Below, piece after piece: positions 43,439-52,673 of a stretch of 64,000 bases of DNA. The translations under genes and the position numbers were made by a program. This stretch comes from Burkholderia cepacia (lineage in GTDB: Bacteria > Pseudomonadota > Gammaproteobacteria > Burkholderiales > Burkholderiaceae), in NCBI RefSeq assembly GCF_001718835.1, contig NZ_CP013442.1, positions 496,001 through 560,000 on the forward strand. The letters are read 5' to 3'. The notes below the pieces were generated by a model, which was not told the DNA's origin, did not search any database, and saw only the letters and a program-made list of their open reading frames with translations. Numbering within the stretch: position 1 is the stretch's first letter; each line of letters starts with the position of its first letter.

Positions 43439-45229
43439 TCAGAACTGGTCTTCCGTCAACGCGAGCACGCCCTCGTTGCCCTTCGTGCCGACGATCGACG
43501 CTTCGAGCGCGCCTGCCTGCACCAGCACCTGCTCCGCATAGAGCTGCGCGATCGCGATCTTCGCGTCGAAGAACGCCGGGTCGCTCGCGCGGTTCGCCTG
43601 CGCCGCCACCAGCGCGCGCGCCATCTGCCATCCGCACAGCACCACGCCCGCCAGCTTCAGGTACGGCACGCTGCCCGCGAACACCGCGTTCGGGTCCTGC
43701 TTCGCGTTCGCCAGCACGTAATCCACCACCGACGACAGCGCCTTCGCGCCCTTCTCCAGCTGCACCTTCATCGATGCGGCCGCCGCACCGTCCAGCTTGC
43801 CCAGCGCCTCGACCGTCCCGCCGATCTCCGCGATCAGCGCCTTCGCCACCGCACCGCCGTCGCGCAGCGTCTTGCGGCCCACCAGGTCGTTCGCCTGGAT
43901 CGCCGTCGTGCCTTCGTAGATCGCCAGGATCCGCGCATCGCGGTAATACTGCGCCGCGCCCGTCTCCTCGATGAAGCCCATCCCGCCGTGCACCTGCACG
44001 CCCAGGCTCGCCACGTCGTTCACCATCTCCGTGCTCCAGCCCTTCACGACCGGCACCAGATACTCGTAGATTGCCTGATGACGCGCCCGCGTCGCCTCGT
44101 CCGAATGGCGGTGGGCAATGTCGCTGTGCGCCGCTGCCACGTAGGCCAGCGAGCGTGCGCCTTCGGTCAGCGCGCGCATCGTGCCGAGCATCCGGCGCAC
44201 GTCCGGGTGATGGATGATCGTCACCGACTGCTTCGCCGACCCGTCCACCGGCCGGCTCTGCACACGCTCCTTCGCGAATGCCGCAGCCTTCTGGTACGCG
44301 CGGTCGGCCACGCCGATCCCCTGCATCCCGACGCCGAAGCGCGCCGCGTTCATCATGATGAACATGTATTCGAGGCCGCGATTCTCCTCGCCGACCAGGT
44401 AGCCGATCGCGCCGCCGTGATCGCCGTATTGCAGCACCGCCGTCGGGCTCGCCTTGATCCCGAGCTTGTGCTCGATCGACACGCAGTGCACGTCGTTGCG
44501 CGCGCCGAGGCTGCCGTCGTCGTTGACCAGGAACTTCGGCACGATGAACAGCGAAATCCCCTTCACGCCTTCCGGCGCGTTCGGCGTGCGCGCCAGCACG
44601 AGGTGGACGATGTTCTCGGCCATGTCGTGCTCGCCCCACGTGATGAAGATCTTGGTGCCGAACACCTTGTACGACCCGTCGCCCTGCGGCTCGGCGCGCG
44701 AGCGCACCAGCGCGAGATCCGAGCCCGCCTGCGGCTCGGTCAGGTTCATCGTGCCGGTCCATTCGCCCGAGATCAGCTTCGGCACGTAGCGCTGCTTCTG
44801 CTCGTCGGTGCCGGCCGTCAGCAGCGCCTCGATCGCGCCGTCGGTCAGCAGCGGACACAGCGCGAACGACAGGTTCGACGCGTTCAGCATCTCGATGCAC
44901 GGCGTCGCGATCAGCTTCGGCAGCCCCTGGCCGTCGTATTCGGACGGGTGCTGCAGCCCCTGCCAGCCGCCTTCGACGAACTGGCGGAACGCTTCGCCGA
45001 AGCCCGGCGTCGCGGTCACGACACCGTCCTTCCAGCTGCTCGGATTGCGGTCGCCTTCGACGTTCAGCGGCGCCAGCACCTCGCCGCAGAATTTCGCGGA
45101 CTCGTCGAGCACCGCCTGCGCGGTGTCGTAACCGGCGTCCTCGAAACCCGGCAGCTGCGCAACGGTGTCGATGCCCGCGAGTTCCTTCAGCACGAACAGC
45201 ATGTCCTTGACGGGGGCGTTATAGCTCAT
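43439..45229 (-). CDS. Acyl-CoA dehydrogenase (about 600-residue FadE-type)
   Basis: This 596-residue enzyme has MNLTEPQAGSDLALVRSRA, the FAD/substrate segment YLVGEENRGLEYMFIMMNAA and QVHGGMGFIEETGAAQYYRD with ILAIYEGTTAIQANDLVGRK. It has the extended C-terminal domain of long bacterial acyl-CoA dehydrogenases. It introduces the trans-2 double bond in acyl-CoA and donates electrons to ETF. It is the first gene of the four-gene operon. Confidence 0.95.
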   Translation of the reverse strand: MSYNAPVKDMLFVLKELAGIDTVAQLPGFEDAGYDTAQAVLDESAKFCGEVLAPLNVEGDRNPSSWKDGVVTATPGFGEAFRQFVEGGWQGLQHPSEYDGQGLPKLIATPCIEMLNASNLSFALCPLLTDGAIEALLTAGTDEQKQRYVPKLISGEWTGTMNLTEPQAGSDLALVRSRAEPQGDGSYKVFGTKIFITWGEHDMAENIVHLVLARTPNAPEGVKGISLFIVPKFLVNDDGSLGARNDVHCVSIEHKLGIKASPTAVLQYGDHGGAIGYLVGEENRGLEYMFIMMNAARFGVGMQGIGVADRAYQKAAAFAKERVQSRPVDGSAKQSVTIIHHPDVRRMLGTMRALTEGARSLAYVAAAHSDIAHRHSDEATRARHQAIYEYLVPVVKGWSTEMVNDVASLGVQVHGGMGFIEETGAAQYYRDARILAIYEGTTAIQANDLVGRKTLRDGGAVAKALIAEIGGTVEALGKLDGAAAASMKVQLEKGAKALSSVVDYVLANAKQDPNAVFAGSVPYLKLAGVVLCGWQMARALVAAQANRASDPAFFDAKIAIAQLYAEQVLVQAGALEASIVGTKGNEGVLALTEDQF

Positions 45230-45397
45230 GGTCGATGTTCCAAATCAGGCGGAAATTAGGGGTTCACCATGCGGTCCGATACGGCAAAATCGGCCAGCGA
45301 ACGGCGATGTCCGGCAGATCGTAACGCCATGTTTCCGGATTCCCATTGTCATATTCGGCCCACCTGGTGACAAAATCGGCCACGGGATGCAACACGC

Positions 45398-46228
45398 TCA
45401 GTCCGGCTGCCCGTTGGGCCGGCGGGAAAAATAGTGCGCCGGCGAATCGCCGAGGGCCTTGCGAAACATCGCGATGAAGTTGCTGGGCGACGCATAGCCC
45501 AGCGCGTCCGACACCTCGGCGACCGGCCGGCCGCGCGCGAGCATGTCGAGACCGTGAGCGAGCCGCGCCTGCTGGCGCCACTGCGCGAAGCTCAGCCCCG
45601 TCTCCGCCACCATGAGCCGCCGCAGCGTCCGCGGCGACATCGTGCCGAACGCCGCCCACGCATCGAGCGTGCGCGGGCTGCCGGGCTCGTCGAGGACGGC
45701 CCGCGCCACGCGCGCAAGCCGGGGATCGCCCGGCATCGGCACATGCAGCGCCTCGCGCGGTGCGCGCCGGATCTCGTCATGGATCACCGCGGCCATCCGC
45801 TCGTGCTCGGGTGCCAGCGCCGCCTGCTTGTCCCAGTCGATCGCGCGATACGCCAGCGCCCGCAGCACCTCGCTGACGCCGATCACGCATGGCCGGACCG
45901 GCAAGCCCGCGCAGAACGCCGGCGAGGCCAGCAGCGCCCAGCCGCTCGGCGCGCCGCTGACCCGCACCCGGTGCGGCGCACCGGGCGGCACCCAGCCGGC
46001 GCGGCGCGGCGGCAGCAGCCACGCGCCATGCGGCGTATGCACATGAATCAATCCCGCCTCCACGCAGAGCACCTGACCGCGCGCATGCGTGTGCCAGTCG
46101 TACTCGCGCGTGCCAAGACGATAGGCGCTCGCCGGATCGTCGTTGCCGCGCAGCGCGATCAGCGCGGGGCCGTCCGGCCACTCGCTGAAATCGGGGAAGG
46201 TCGTCTCGGTCGCCGCGGCTTCTTTCAT
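45398..46228 (-). CDS. AraC-family regulator with cupin domain
   Basis: I chose the ATG at 46228 (MKEAAATETTFPDF); an in-frame ATG at 46258 would place a palindrome inside the gene. The protein is about 276 residues, with an N-terminal cupin (YDWHTHARGQVLCVEAGLI) and C-terminal AraC HTH (EVSDALGYASPSNFIAMFRK). It is divergent from the FAD monooxygenase gene with two palindromes between, so it probably controls that gene. Confidence 0.88.
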   Translation of the reverse strand: MKEAAATETTFPDFSEWPDGPALIALRGNDDPASAYRLGTREYDWHTHARGQVLCVEAGLIHVHTPHGAWLLPPRRAGWVPPGAPHRVRVSGAPSGWALLASPAFCAGLPVRPCVIGVSEVLRALAYRAIDWDKQAALAPEHERMAAVIHDEIRRAPREALHVPMPGDPRLARVARAVLDEPGSPRTLDAWAAFGTMSPRTLRRLMVAETGLSFAQWRQQARLAHGLDMLARGRPVAEVSDALGYASPSNFIAMFRKALGDSPAHYFSRRPNGQPD

Positions 46229-46240
46229 GTTGGCCAGTTT

Positions 46241-46287
46241 ACGGCATTCGATGGCCATATGCCGTTATCGTGCGTGATCGCGATCAC
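46241..46287. promoter_or_regulatory. Two palindromes in the AraC/monooxygenase divergent promoter
   Basis: ACGGCAT (46241-46247) pairs with ATGCCGT (46259-46265) around an inner ATGGCCAT. A perfect 14-bp palindrome GTGATCGCGATCAC follows at 46274-46287. Both lie between the divergent starts and are candidate operators. Confidence 0.5.
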
Positions 46288-46340
46288 GGAACAATGTGCT
46301 CCGCACAGCGCCATTCGGCGCGATTTTCGGAGACGTTCAG

Positions 46341-47522
46341 ATGCAGAAAATCCATGTCGCCATCGTCGGCGCGGGCCTGGGCGGCCTGTGCCTCGCCCAG
46401 GCGCTGAAACGCGCCGGCATCGCCTTCGACGTATACGAGCGCGATCCCGCGATCGACAGCCGCCAGCAGGGTTTCCGCGTCCGCATCGACGCAACGGGGC
46501 AGCGCGCGCTGGCCGCCAGCCTGCCCGCCGGGCCCTATGCGCTGCTTCGTGCGTCGGCTTCGCAGCGCACAGCCGGCACGCGGTTCCTGACGCCCCGGCT
46601 CACACCCGCCGCCGGGCGCGTGCCGGCCTGCTGGCAACCGGATCCGCCGGCATCGGAACCGGAAGACCTGGCCGACCTGAGCATCGACCGGCTGGCCCTG
46701 CGCGAGATCCTGATGGCGGGCATCGAGCACCATGTCCATTTCGCCCACGCGATCGACCACTACCAGGTGTTGCCCGACGGACGTGTGCAAGTGCTGTTCA
46801 CACACGGCGATTGTGTCCATTGCGACGTATTGGTGGGCGCGGACGGCGTCAACTCGGCGATACGGTCGCAGCTTGCACCTGCCGCCGCGCCGGACGATAC
46901 CGGCAGCATCTGCGTCTACGGCAAGACCCGGCTGCCGCAAGGCGACGAAACCGTGCTGCGCGGCGGAACCAGCGTGGTCTTTGCGGACGGCTGCGCCGCG
47001 GTCCTCGAGGACATGCGCTTCCGGGCCGACCTGCCCGCGCGCGCGGCGAGCACCGTGCCGCGCTGCCGGCTTTCGCCGCCGGACGACTACTTCTACTGGG
47101 CGCTGATCGGGCCGCGCAGTCGTTTCGGGCTGGACAGCCTGTCCGCAGTCGCGCCCCGCTTGCCGGCCGCGCTCGAGCAAGTCGCACGGCACTGGCACCC
47201 GGCCCTGCAGCGCCTGCTGTACGAAACGCCGCCGTCCGCCGTCGCCGCGCTGCCCGTTCGCCGCGGGCGACCCGACGTACCGCTGCCCGCCGGGCCCGTC
47301 ACGCTGCTCGGCGATGCGATCCATGCGATGAGCCCCGCGGGAGGCGCAGGCGCCAACACCGCGCTCAAGGGCGCCGGCGCGCTGGCCGCCCTCCTGGCCG
47401 AGCACACGGGAAGCGGTCGCGGCGTCCGGCATGCCGTCGCCCGTTACGCCGAACGGATGCGCGTGTGGGCAACCGACGCCGTGGCCGCATCGGACCGCGC
47501 GGCCGCACTGCTGTTTTCCTGA
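46341..47522 (+). CDS. FAD-dependent monooxygenase (PHBH-like)
   Basis: This 393-residue flavoprotein begins with the GxGxxG motif VGAGLGGLCLAQALKRAG (residues 9-26) and has the DG motif in VLVGADGVNSAIRSQL and the GD motif in LLGDAIHAMSPAGGAGANTA. This is the group A aromatic hydroxylase/UbiH/TetX-like class, using NAD(P)H and O2 to oxidise aromatic or related compounds. The ATG at 46341 fits the family start. It is divergent from an AraC-type regulator. Substrate unknown. Confidence 0.9.
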   Translation: MQKIHVAIVGAGLGGLCLAQALKRAGIAFDVYERDPAIDSRQQGFRVRIDATGQRALAASLPAGPYALLRASASQRTAGTRFLTPRLTPAAGRVPACWQPDPPASEPEDLADLSIDRLALREILMAGIEHHVHFAHAIDHYQVLPDGRVQVLFTHGDCVHCDVLVGADGVNSAIRSQLAPAAAPDDTGSICVYGKTRLPQGDETVLRGGTSVVFADGCAAVLEDMRFRADLPARAASTVPRCRLSPPDDYFYWALIGPRSRFGLDSLSAVAPRLPAALEQVARHWHPALQRLLYETPPSAVAALPVRRGRPDVPLPAGPVTLLGDAIHAMSPAGGAGANTALKGAGALAALLAEHTGSGRGVRHAVARYAERMRVWATDAVAASDRAAALLFS

Positions 47523-47625
47523 AGTTTTCCTGATGCAGGCCGGCTTTCGCGCTCGATCCGAAGTCCCCGTCGATCGACGGCCCGTTGCATCCCGATCGGA
47601 AACAAGGCGAGCGGCCGCCGCGACG

Positions 47626-48672
47626 CTACGTGCGCCGCCGATAAGTGCCCGGCGTGCTCCCCGTCCAGTGCCGGAACGCGCGATGGAACGCGCTCGGATC
47701 GTCGAAGCCGATGTCGGCGCCGATCGCCGCGATCGTGTCGGGCGTGTCGGTCAGCCGCTGGATCGCGATGTCGCGCCGCAGTTCGTCCTTGAGCACCTGG
47801 AACGTCGTCCCTTCGGCGGCCAGGTGGCGGCTCAACGTGCGCACCGAGCAATGCAGGCTCGCGGCGGCTTCCTCGATCGTCGACAGGTCGGGCAACGCGG
47901 CCGACAGGTACTGCCGCACGCGATGGCACACGAGCTGTTCGCTGAACGACTCGAAGATCCAGTCGCCGGGCGCGCGCGCGAGGAACTTGCGCAGGTTGCG
48001 CTTGCTCTGCCGGATCGGCGCGTCGAGGTAGTCCGCGCTGAAGCGCATCAGCGTGCGCTCGCAGTCGAACGCCACGGAGCCGGTAAAGAAATACAGGTGG
48101 TCGACCGCATGGCGCGGCCGCGGGCACGCGAACTCGATCTGCAGCAGCGGGATCTTCTGCCCGATCAGCCAGGAGCACACGCCGTGCACGAGCTTGAGCA
48201 TCAGTTCCTGGCCGAGCGCGCCAAGCGGGCCGAGGGCCGGATTCGGCCGGATCACGACCTGGCCGATCAGGCCATCGCGCTTCGATTCGACGAAGAAATC
48301 GTCGAGCAGGATATGGAAAAACTGCCCGAAACGATGCTGCGCCGTTTCGAGGTTGCGTGCGTCGAGCAGGCTCAGGCACAGGTACTTCAGCGTGCCGCCG
48401 CGCAGCGGGCGCGAGAAGATGCCGGGCATCTCGTCGTCGAGGTCGATCGCGAGCGTGCGGTACAGCGTCGAGAACTGCTCTTCCGTCACGCGCGCATGCG
48501 GTTCGCCGAGCAGCTCGATCGGGATGCCGGCCCCGCGCAGGTAGCGCTCGACCCCGTCGCGCTGCACGCCCGCGCTCGCGAGAAAGCCGTTGACGAGCGA
48601 GATCGGCACCGTCGCGCTCGGCGACGCCAACGGTCGGTCAGGCTGGGGGGAACTGGAATCTGGGCCGGTCAT
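47626..48672 (-). CDS. AraC-family transcriptional regulator (arabinose-binding-like N-terminus)
   Basis: The ATG at 48672 (MTGPDSSSPQPD) gives 348 residues. The N-terminal Arabinose_bd-type domain includes TLKYLCLSLLDARNLETAQH; the C-terminal HTH includes IAAIGADIGFDDPSAFHRAF. It lies 92 bp downstream of the stop of the acyl-CoA ligase gene on the same strand, and such regulators often control a neighbouring fatty-acid or catabolic gene. Effector unknown. Confidence 0.9.
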   Translation of the reverse strand: MTGPDSSSPQPDRPLASPSATVPISLVNGFLASAGVQRDGVERYLRGAGIPIELLGEPHARVTEEQFSTLYRTLAIDLDDEMPGIFSRPLRGGTLKYLCLSLLDARNLETAQHRFGQFFHILLDDFFVESKRDGLIGQVVIRPNPALGPLGALGQELMLKLVHGVCSWLIGQKIPLLQIEFACPRPRHAVDHLYFFTGSVAFDCERTLMRFSADYLDAPIRQSKRNLRKFLARAPGDWIFESFSEQLVCHRVRQYLSAALPDLSTIEEAAASLHCSVRTLSRHLAAEGTTFQVLKDELRRDIAIQRLTDTPDTIAAIGADIGFDDPSAFHRAFRHWTGSTPGTYRRRT

Positions 48673-48764
48673 GGCGTACGCGTCCAACGAACCGCCGGCA
48701 TTGTACTTGACCCGGCGCCGGCGGACGGCGCTCGCCACCCCGGCGCCGCGCTGCCGCCCCCGCA

Positions 48765-50402
48765 TCAGTCCGCGTGGCTGAGTTCCCGGCGCAGGATCTT
48801 GCCGACGGTCGACTTCGGCAGGCGGTCGACGAAGCGGATCAGCTTCGGCACCTTGTAGGCCGCGAGGCTCGCGCGGCAATGCGCGATCAGGTCCGCCTCG
48901 GTGATGACGGCATCCTCCGCCGCGACGACGAACAGCTTGACGGCCTCGCCCGTGCGCGCGTCCGGCACGCCGATGCACGCGCATTCGGCGACGCCCGGCA
49001 TCGCGGTCGCGACGGCCTCCACCTCGTTCGGGTACACGTTGAAGCCCGACACGATGATCATGTCCTTCTTGCGGTCAACGATCCTCAGGAAGCCCTGGTC
49101 GTCGAACACACCGACGTCACCCGTGCGGAAATAGCCGTCGGCCGTGAACGCGGCCGCGTTCGCTTCCGGTTTCCGCCAGTAGCCGCTCATCACCTGCGGC
49201 CCCTTCACGCAGATTTCACCGGCTTCGCCGATCGCGACTTCGCGATCCTGGTCGTCGAGCAGCTTCACGTCGGTCGACGGCAGCGGCAGGCCCGTGGTGC
49301 CCGTGAACGCGTCGATCGACTGCGGGTTGAACGACACCACCGGCGACGTTTCCGACAGCCCGTAGCCCTCGCGGATGAAGTTGCCCGTCACCGCCTTCCA
49401 GCGCGACGAGATCACGTCGATCACGGCCGCGCCGCCGCCGGCCGACAGCTTCAGCCGCGACCAGTCGACTTCCGCCAGGCGCGGATGGCCGGCGAGCCCC
49501 GCGTACAGCGTGTTCACGCCGACGAACACCGTCGGCCGCGCGGCCTTCAGCACGTCGATGAAGCCGTCCATGTCGCGCGGGTTCGCGACCAGCCAGTTCT
49601 GCGCGCCGATCACGAAGTAGGACAGGAAGTTCACCGTCAGCGCAAAGATGTGATACATCGGGATCGCCGTGACGACGACCTCCTCGCCCGGCCGCTGCGC
49701 ATCGAACACGAACACGCCGAACTGCGCGATGTTCGCGACGAGGTTGCGATGCGACAGCGCGGCCCCCTTCGACAGGCCGGTCGTGCCGCCCGTGTACTGC
49801 AGCAGCAGCAGGTCCGCGCCGCCGAGCGGCACCGGCTCGCAGGCGAGCCGCTCGCCTGCGGCGAGCGCGTCCGCGAGCGCGATCGCGTCGCGCGGCAGCG
49901 CTTCGCGCACGGCGTCGGGCACGTCGACGACGCCGAGATCGCCGCGGCCCACGGTGAGCACGGTGCGGATGCGCGGCGTGTTGGCGATCACGTCCGCGAA
50001 CGTGCGCGTCGAGCCGCCGCACACGACGATCGTCTCGACGCCCGCGTCGTTGAGCTGATGCTCGAGCTCGCGCGCCGTATAGAGCGGGTTCACGTTGACC
50101 TGGATCGCGCCGATCTTCGCGACCGCGACGAACGCGACCGGAAACGCGAGCACGTTGGGCAGCATCACGGCCACGCGATCGCCCTTGCGCACGCCCACGA
50201 CCTGCTGCAGATAAGCGGCCAGCGCCGTCGACAGGCGGTCGACGTCGGCATAGGTGAGCGTGCGGCCGTACGCATGGAACGCCGGACGATCGGCGAAACG
50301 GCGCATCGCGTCGTCCAGCAGCGCATTCATCGAGGGATGGCGATCGGCGTCGATCTTGGCGGGGATCGAGCCGTACGACCCGGTCCAGTGTCTCTTGATC
50401 AT
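48765..50402 (-). CDS. Long-chain fatty-acid-CoA ligase-like protein
   Basis: The ATG at 50402 (MIKRHWTGSYGSIPAKID), with an AAGGAT site upstream, gives 545 residues. ANL motifs are LLQYTGGTTGLSKGAALSHR, GYGLSETSPVV, YFRTGDVG and the C-terminal catalytic lysine in KSTVGKILRREL. The IVSGFNVYPNEVE segment is typical of FadD. It activates fatty acids with ATP and CoA. The SGNH hydrolase gene is divergent and could release its substrate. Confidence 0.92.
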   Translation of the reverse strand: MIKRHWTGSYGSIPAKIDADRHPSMNALLDDAMRRFADRPAFHAYGRTLTYADVDRLSTALAAYLQQVVGVRKGDRVAVMLPNVLAFPVAFVAVAKIGAIQVNVNPLYTARELEHQLNDAGVETIVVCGGSTRTFADVIANTPRIRTVLTVGRGDLGVVDVPDAVREALPRDAIALADALAAGERLACEPVPLGGADLLLLQYTGGTTGLSKGAALSHRNLVANIAQFGVFVFDAQRPGEEVVVTAIPMYHIFALTVNFLSYFVIGAQNWLVANPRDMDGFIDVLKAARPTVFVGVNTLYAGLAGHPRLAEVDWSRLKLSAGGGAAVIDVISSRWKAVTGNFIREGYGLSETSPVVSFNPQSIDAFTGTTGLPLPSTDVKLLDDQDREVAIGEAGEICVKGPQVMSGYWRKPEANAAAFTADGYFRTGDVGVFDDQGFLRIVDRKKDMIIVSGFNVYPNEVEAVATAMPGVAECACIGVPDARTGEAVKLFVVAAEDAVITEADLIAHCRASLAAYKVPKLIRFVDRLPKSTVGKILRRELSHAD

Positions 50403-50722
50403 GTAGGTATCCTTGTGCGGCCGGCGCGCAGGCTTCGCGCATCGCGGGAACCGCTCCCGGATCGATGCTGGCGCCGCTCGGTCGACGCCCCGTGCCGCTC
50501 GGGCGCGGGTCGTCTCACGAATGCCGACTATCGCTCGCCGGCCGTGCTTTGCAAATGATCGACGCGGCCGAAAAGATGATCGAAACGGACACGCAAGCAA
50601 GGCCATCGGAAGATCTTGCGCGACAAGACCGGTATTGCGGCCACGCTGGCCTTTCTGAACGAAGTCGCGTAGCCTCCGCGATTCTTCACTGCGAAAGCGC
50701 ATCACCTCGATCTTCTTGCTCT
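50403..50722. other. 320-bp divergent promoter region
   Basis: Lies between the fadD-like gene (minus) and the SGNH hydrolase gene (plus). No intact gene or strong palindrome was found. Confidence 0.4.
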
Positions 50723-51466
50723 ATGTTGACGCTATATAAGTACGCGCTTGGCCCGATCCTGCTGGCTCAAGCACGTTGGTTACGCAAAACCGCGCTGCGC
50801 CTGCCCGAGGCCAACGGTCCCCGTAGAGGAAGCGAGGGCGCGGATGATGGTTCGACGGCGCCCCTGCGCATTCTGGTGGTCGGCGATTCTTCGGCGGCGG
50901 GCGTGGGCGTGGACGAACAGGAACATGCACTGGCGCAGCCGGTTGCACGGCTCCTGGCACGCGCCACGGGCCGACGGGTCGATTGGCAATTGATCGCGAA
51001 GTCCGGCGTCAATACGGACGAGGCGTTGAAGCTGTTGATGCGCAGCACGATCGGGCCAGCCGACTACCTCGTCACGGCGCTCGGCACGAACGACGTCACG
51101 TCCCAGCGCAAGCCGGGGCAATTCATCCGCGACTATATCGCGCTCGCGGATCATCTCGGACTGCGAACCGGCGCAGCCGGTATCGTCGTGACAGGATTGC
51201 CGCCGTTGCGCATCCTGCCGGCCGCACCGCATCCGCTGCGGTGGTACCTCGGCCGCTACGCCATTCGACTCGATCGGGCCTTGCGGCGCTGGGTCGACCT
51301 CCATCCCGCGCGACGTTACGTGTCGCTCGAGTGGGCCGCGAATCCATCCGAGATGGCAATCGACCGGTACCATCCCGGGCCGAATCAATATCGTCGATGG
51401 GCCGAACTGGTCACCGAGCAAATTCTGACGTTTCCGGCCCACGGGCGGCGGCCGGACTCAGGGTGA
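50723..51466 (+). CDS. SGNH/GDSL-family hydrolase
   Basis: This 247-residue protein has the catalytic serine in ILVVGDSSAAGVGVD (Ser56), the block III asparagine in LVTALGTNDVTSQ and the block V D-x-x-H in AIDRYHPGPNQY. The first 25 residues (ALGPILLAQARWLRKTAL) are amphipathic and could be a weak membrane anchor. It is an esterase, lipase or deacylase; the substrate is unknown. Confidence 0.88.
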   Translation: MLTLYKYALGPILLAQARWLRKTALRLPEANGPRRGSEGADDGSTAPLRILVVGDSSAAGVGVDEQEHALAQPVARLLARATGRRVDWQLIAKSGVNTDEALKLLMRSTIGPADYLVTALGTNDVTSQRKPGQFIRDYIALADHLGLRTGAAGIVVTGLPPLRILPAAPHPLRWYLGRYAIRLDRALRRWVDLHPARRYVSLEWAANPSEMAIDRYHPGPNQYRRWAELVTEQILTFPAHGRRPDSG

Positions 51467-51544
51467 ACCCGGTGGCGACCCGGCGCATTCGAGGGCAGAA
51501 TCGCGTACCCGGAATCGGTATCGAATCGGACTCAGGACTCTCCC

Positions 51545-52654
51545 ATGCTGCGCGACGCGCCGTTGAAACCGGCCAAGACACGGCCCCCCGGCGATCGGTC
51601 GCCCGACGCCGCGCTGCCCGCCATGCTGCGCGAGAAGTGCTTCTCGCCGTCCAAGCTCGCGGTCCTGCTGCAGGTCGCGTCGGACTTGGGGCTCGACGCC
51701 GGTGCGGTGCTGGCGGGGACCGATCTCGATCCCGCCGCGGTCGCCGATCCGTTCACGCTCACGTCGCCGCTGCAGTTCCTCACGGCCGCGAGCAACGCGA
51801 TCCGCGCCTACGGCAACCCGGATCTCGGCGTGCGGGTCGGCCACCGGCTGCACGTGTCGAGCTACGGGATGTACGGCTACGCGATGCTGTGCTCGGCATC
51901 GCTCGCGCACGCGTTCGAATCGGCCGTCAAATATCACCGGCTCGCGAACGGCATGCTCGCGATCCGCTGGGTCGTGCAAGACGACTCGGTGTCGTGGCTG
52001 TTTCCCGATCGGGAAACCATGCCGCTGCCCTGTCTCGACGAGCCGCTGTACCGCTTCCTGATCGACATGCAGTTCGCGCTGCACGTGACGATCATCAAGG
52101 ACGTGATGGGTGCGTGGTGCGTGCCGGCGCGCGCGCAGTTCGGGCAGCCGCAGCCGGCGCACGCTGCGCTGCTGGGCGATGCGCTCGAATGCCCGATCGC
52201 GTTCGACCAGCCGCATCATGTGCTCAGCTACCCGGCCGCGTGGCTCACGCGCGCGCCGCAGCTCGCGAATCCGATTACCGCCGCGCAGGTGTCGTCGCAC
52301 TGCGCGAGCCTGCTCGACGAATTGCGCAGCCAGGCCGGCGTCACGCGGCGCGTGTACCAGGAGCTCACGCGCACGCCCGGACAATTCCCCGACATCGACG
52401 CGATCGCGGCGATCCTGTGCATCACGTCGCGCACGCTGCGCCGCAAGCTCGAAGCCGAAGGCACCTCGTACAGCGAACTGCTGGCGAGCGTGCGCAAGGC
52501 GCTCGCGATCGACTATCTCGGCACGACCACGCTCAGCACCGAGGACATCGCATCGACGCTCGGCTTCAGCGACGCGGTGGGGTTCCGCCACGCGTTCAAG
52601 CGCTGGACCGGCATGACGCCGAGCGAGGTGCGGCGCAACAAGCGCGGCGGTTGA
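51545..52654 (+). CDS. AraC-family transcriptional regulator
   Basis: This 369-residue protein has an Arabinose_bd-type N-terminal domain (DPFTLTSPLQFLTAASNAIR; SYGMYGYAMLCSASLAHAF) and a C-terminal AraC HTH (TEDIASTLGFSDAVGFRHAF). It lies 78 bp downstream of the SGNH hydrolase gene in the same direction and may regulate it. It is convergent with the histidine kinase gene. Confidence 0.9.
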   Translation: MLRDAPLKPAKTRPPGDRSPDAALPAMLREKCFSPSKLAVLLQVASDLGLDAGAVLAGTDLDPAAVADPFTLTSPLQFLTAASNAIRAYGNPDLGVRVGHRLHVSSYGMYGYAMLCSASLAHAFESAVKYHRLANGMLAIRWVVQDDSVSWLFPDRETMPLPCLDEPLYRFLIDMQFALHVTIIKDVMGAWCVPARAQFGQPQPAHAALLGDALECPIAFDQPHHVLSYPAAWLTRAPQLANPITAAQVSSHCASLLDELRSQAGVTRRVYQELTRTPGQFPDIDAIAAILCITSRTLRRKLEAEGTSYSELLASVRKALAIDYLGTTTLSTEDIASTLGFSDAVGFRHAFKRWTGMTPSEVRRNKRGG

Positions 52655-52673
52655 GCGCGGAAGGCGACGGCGC

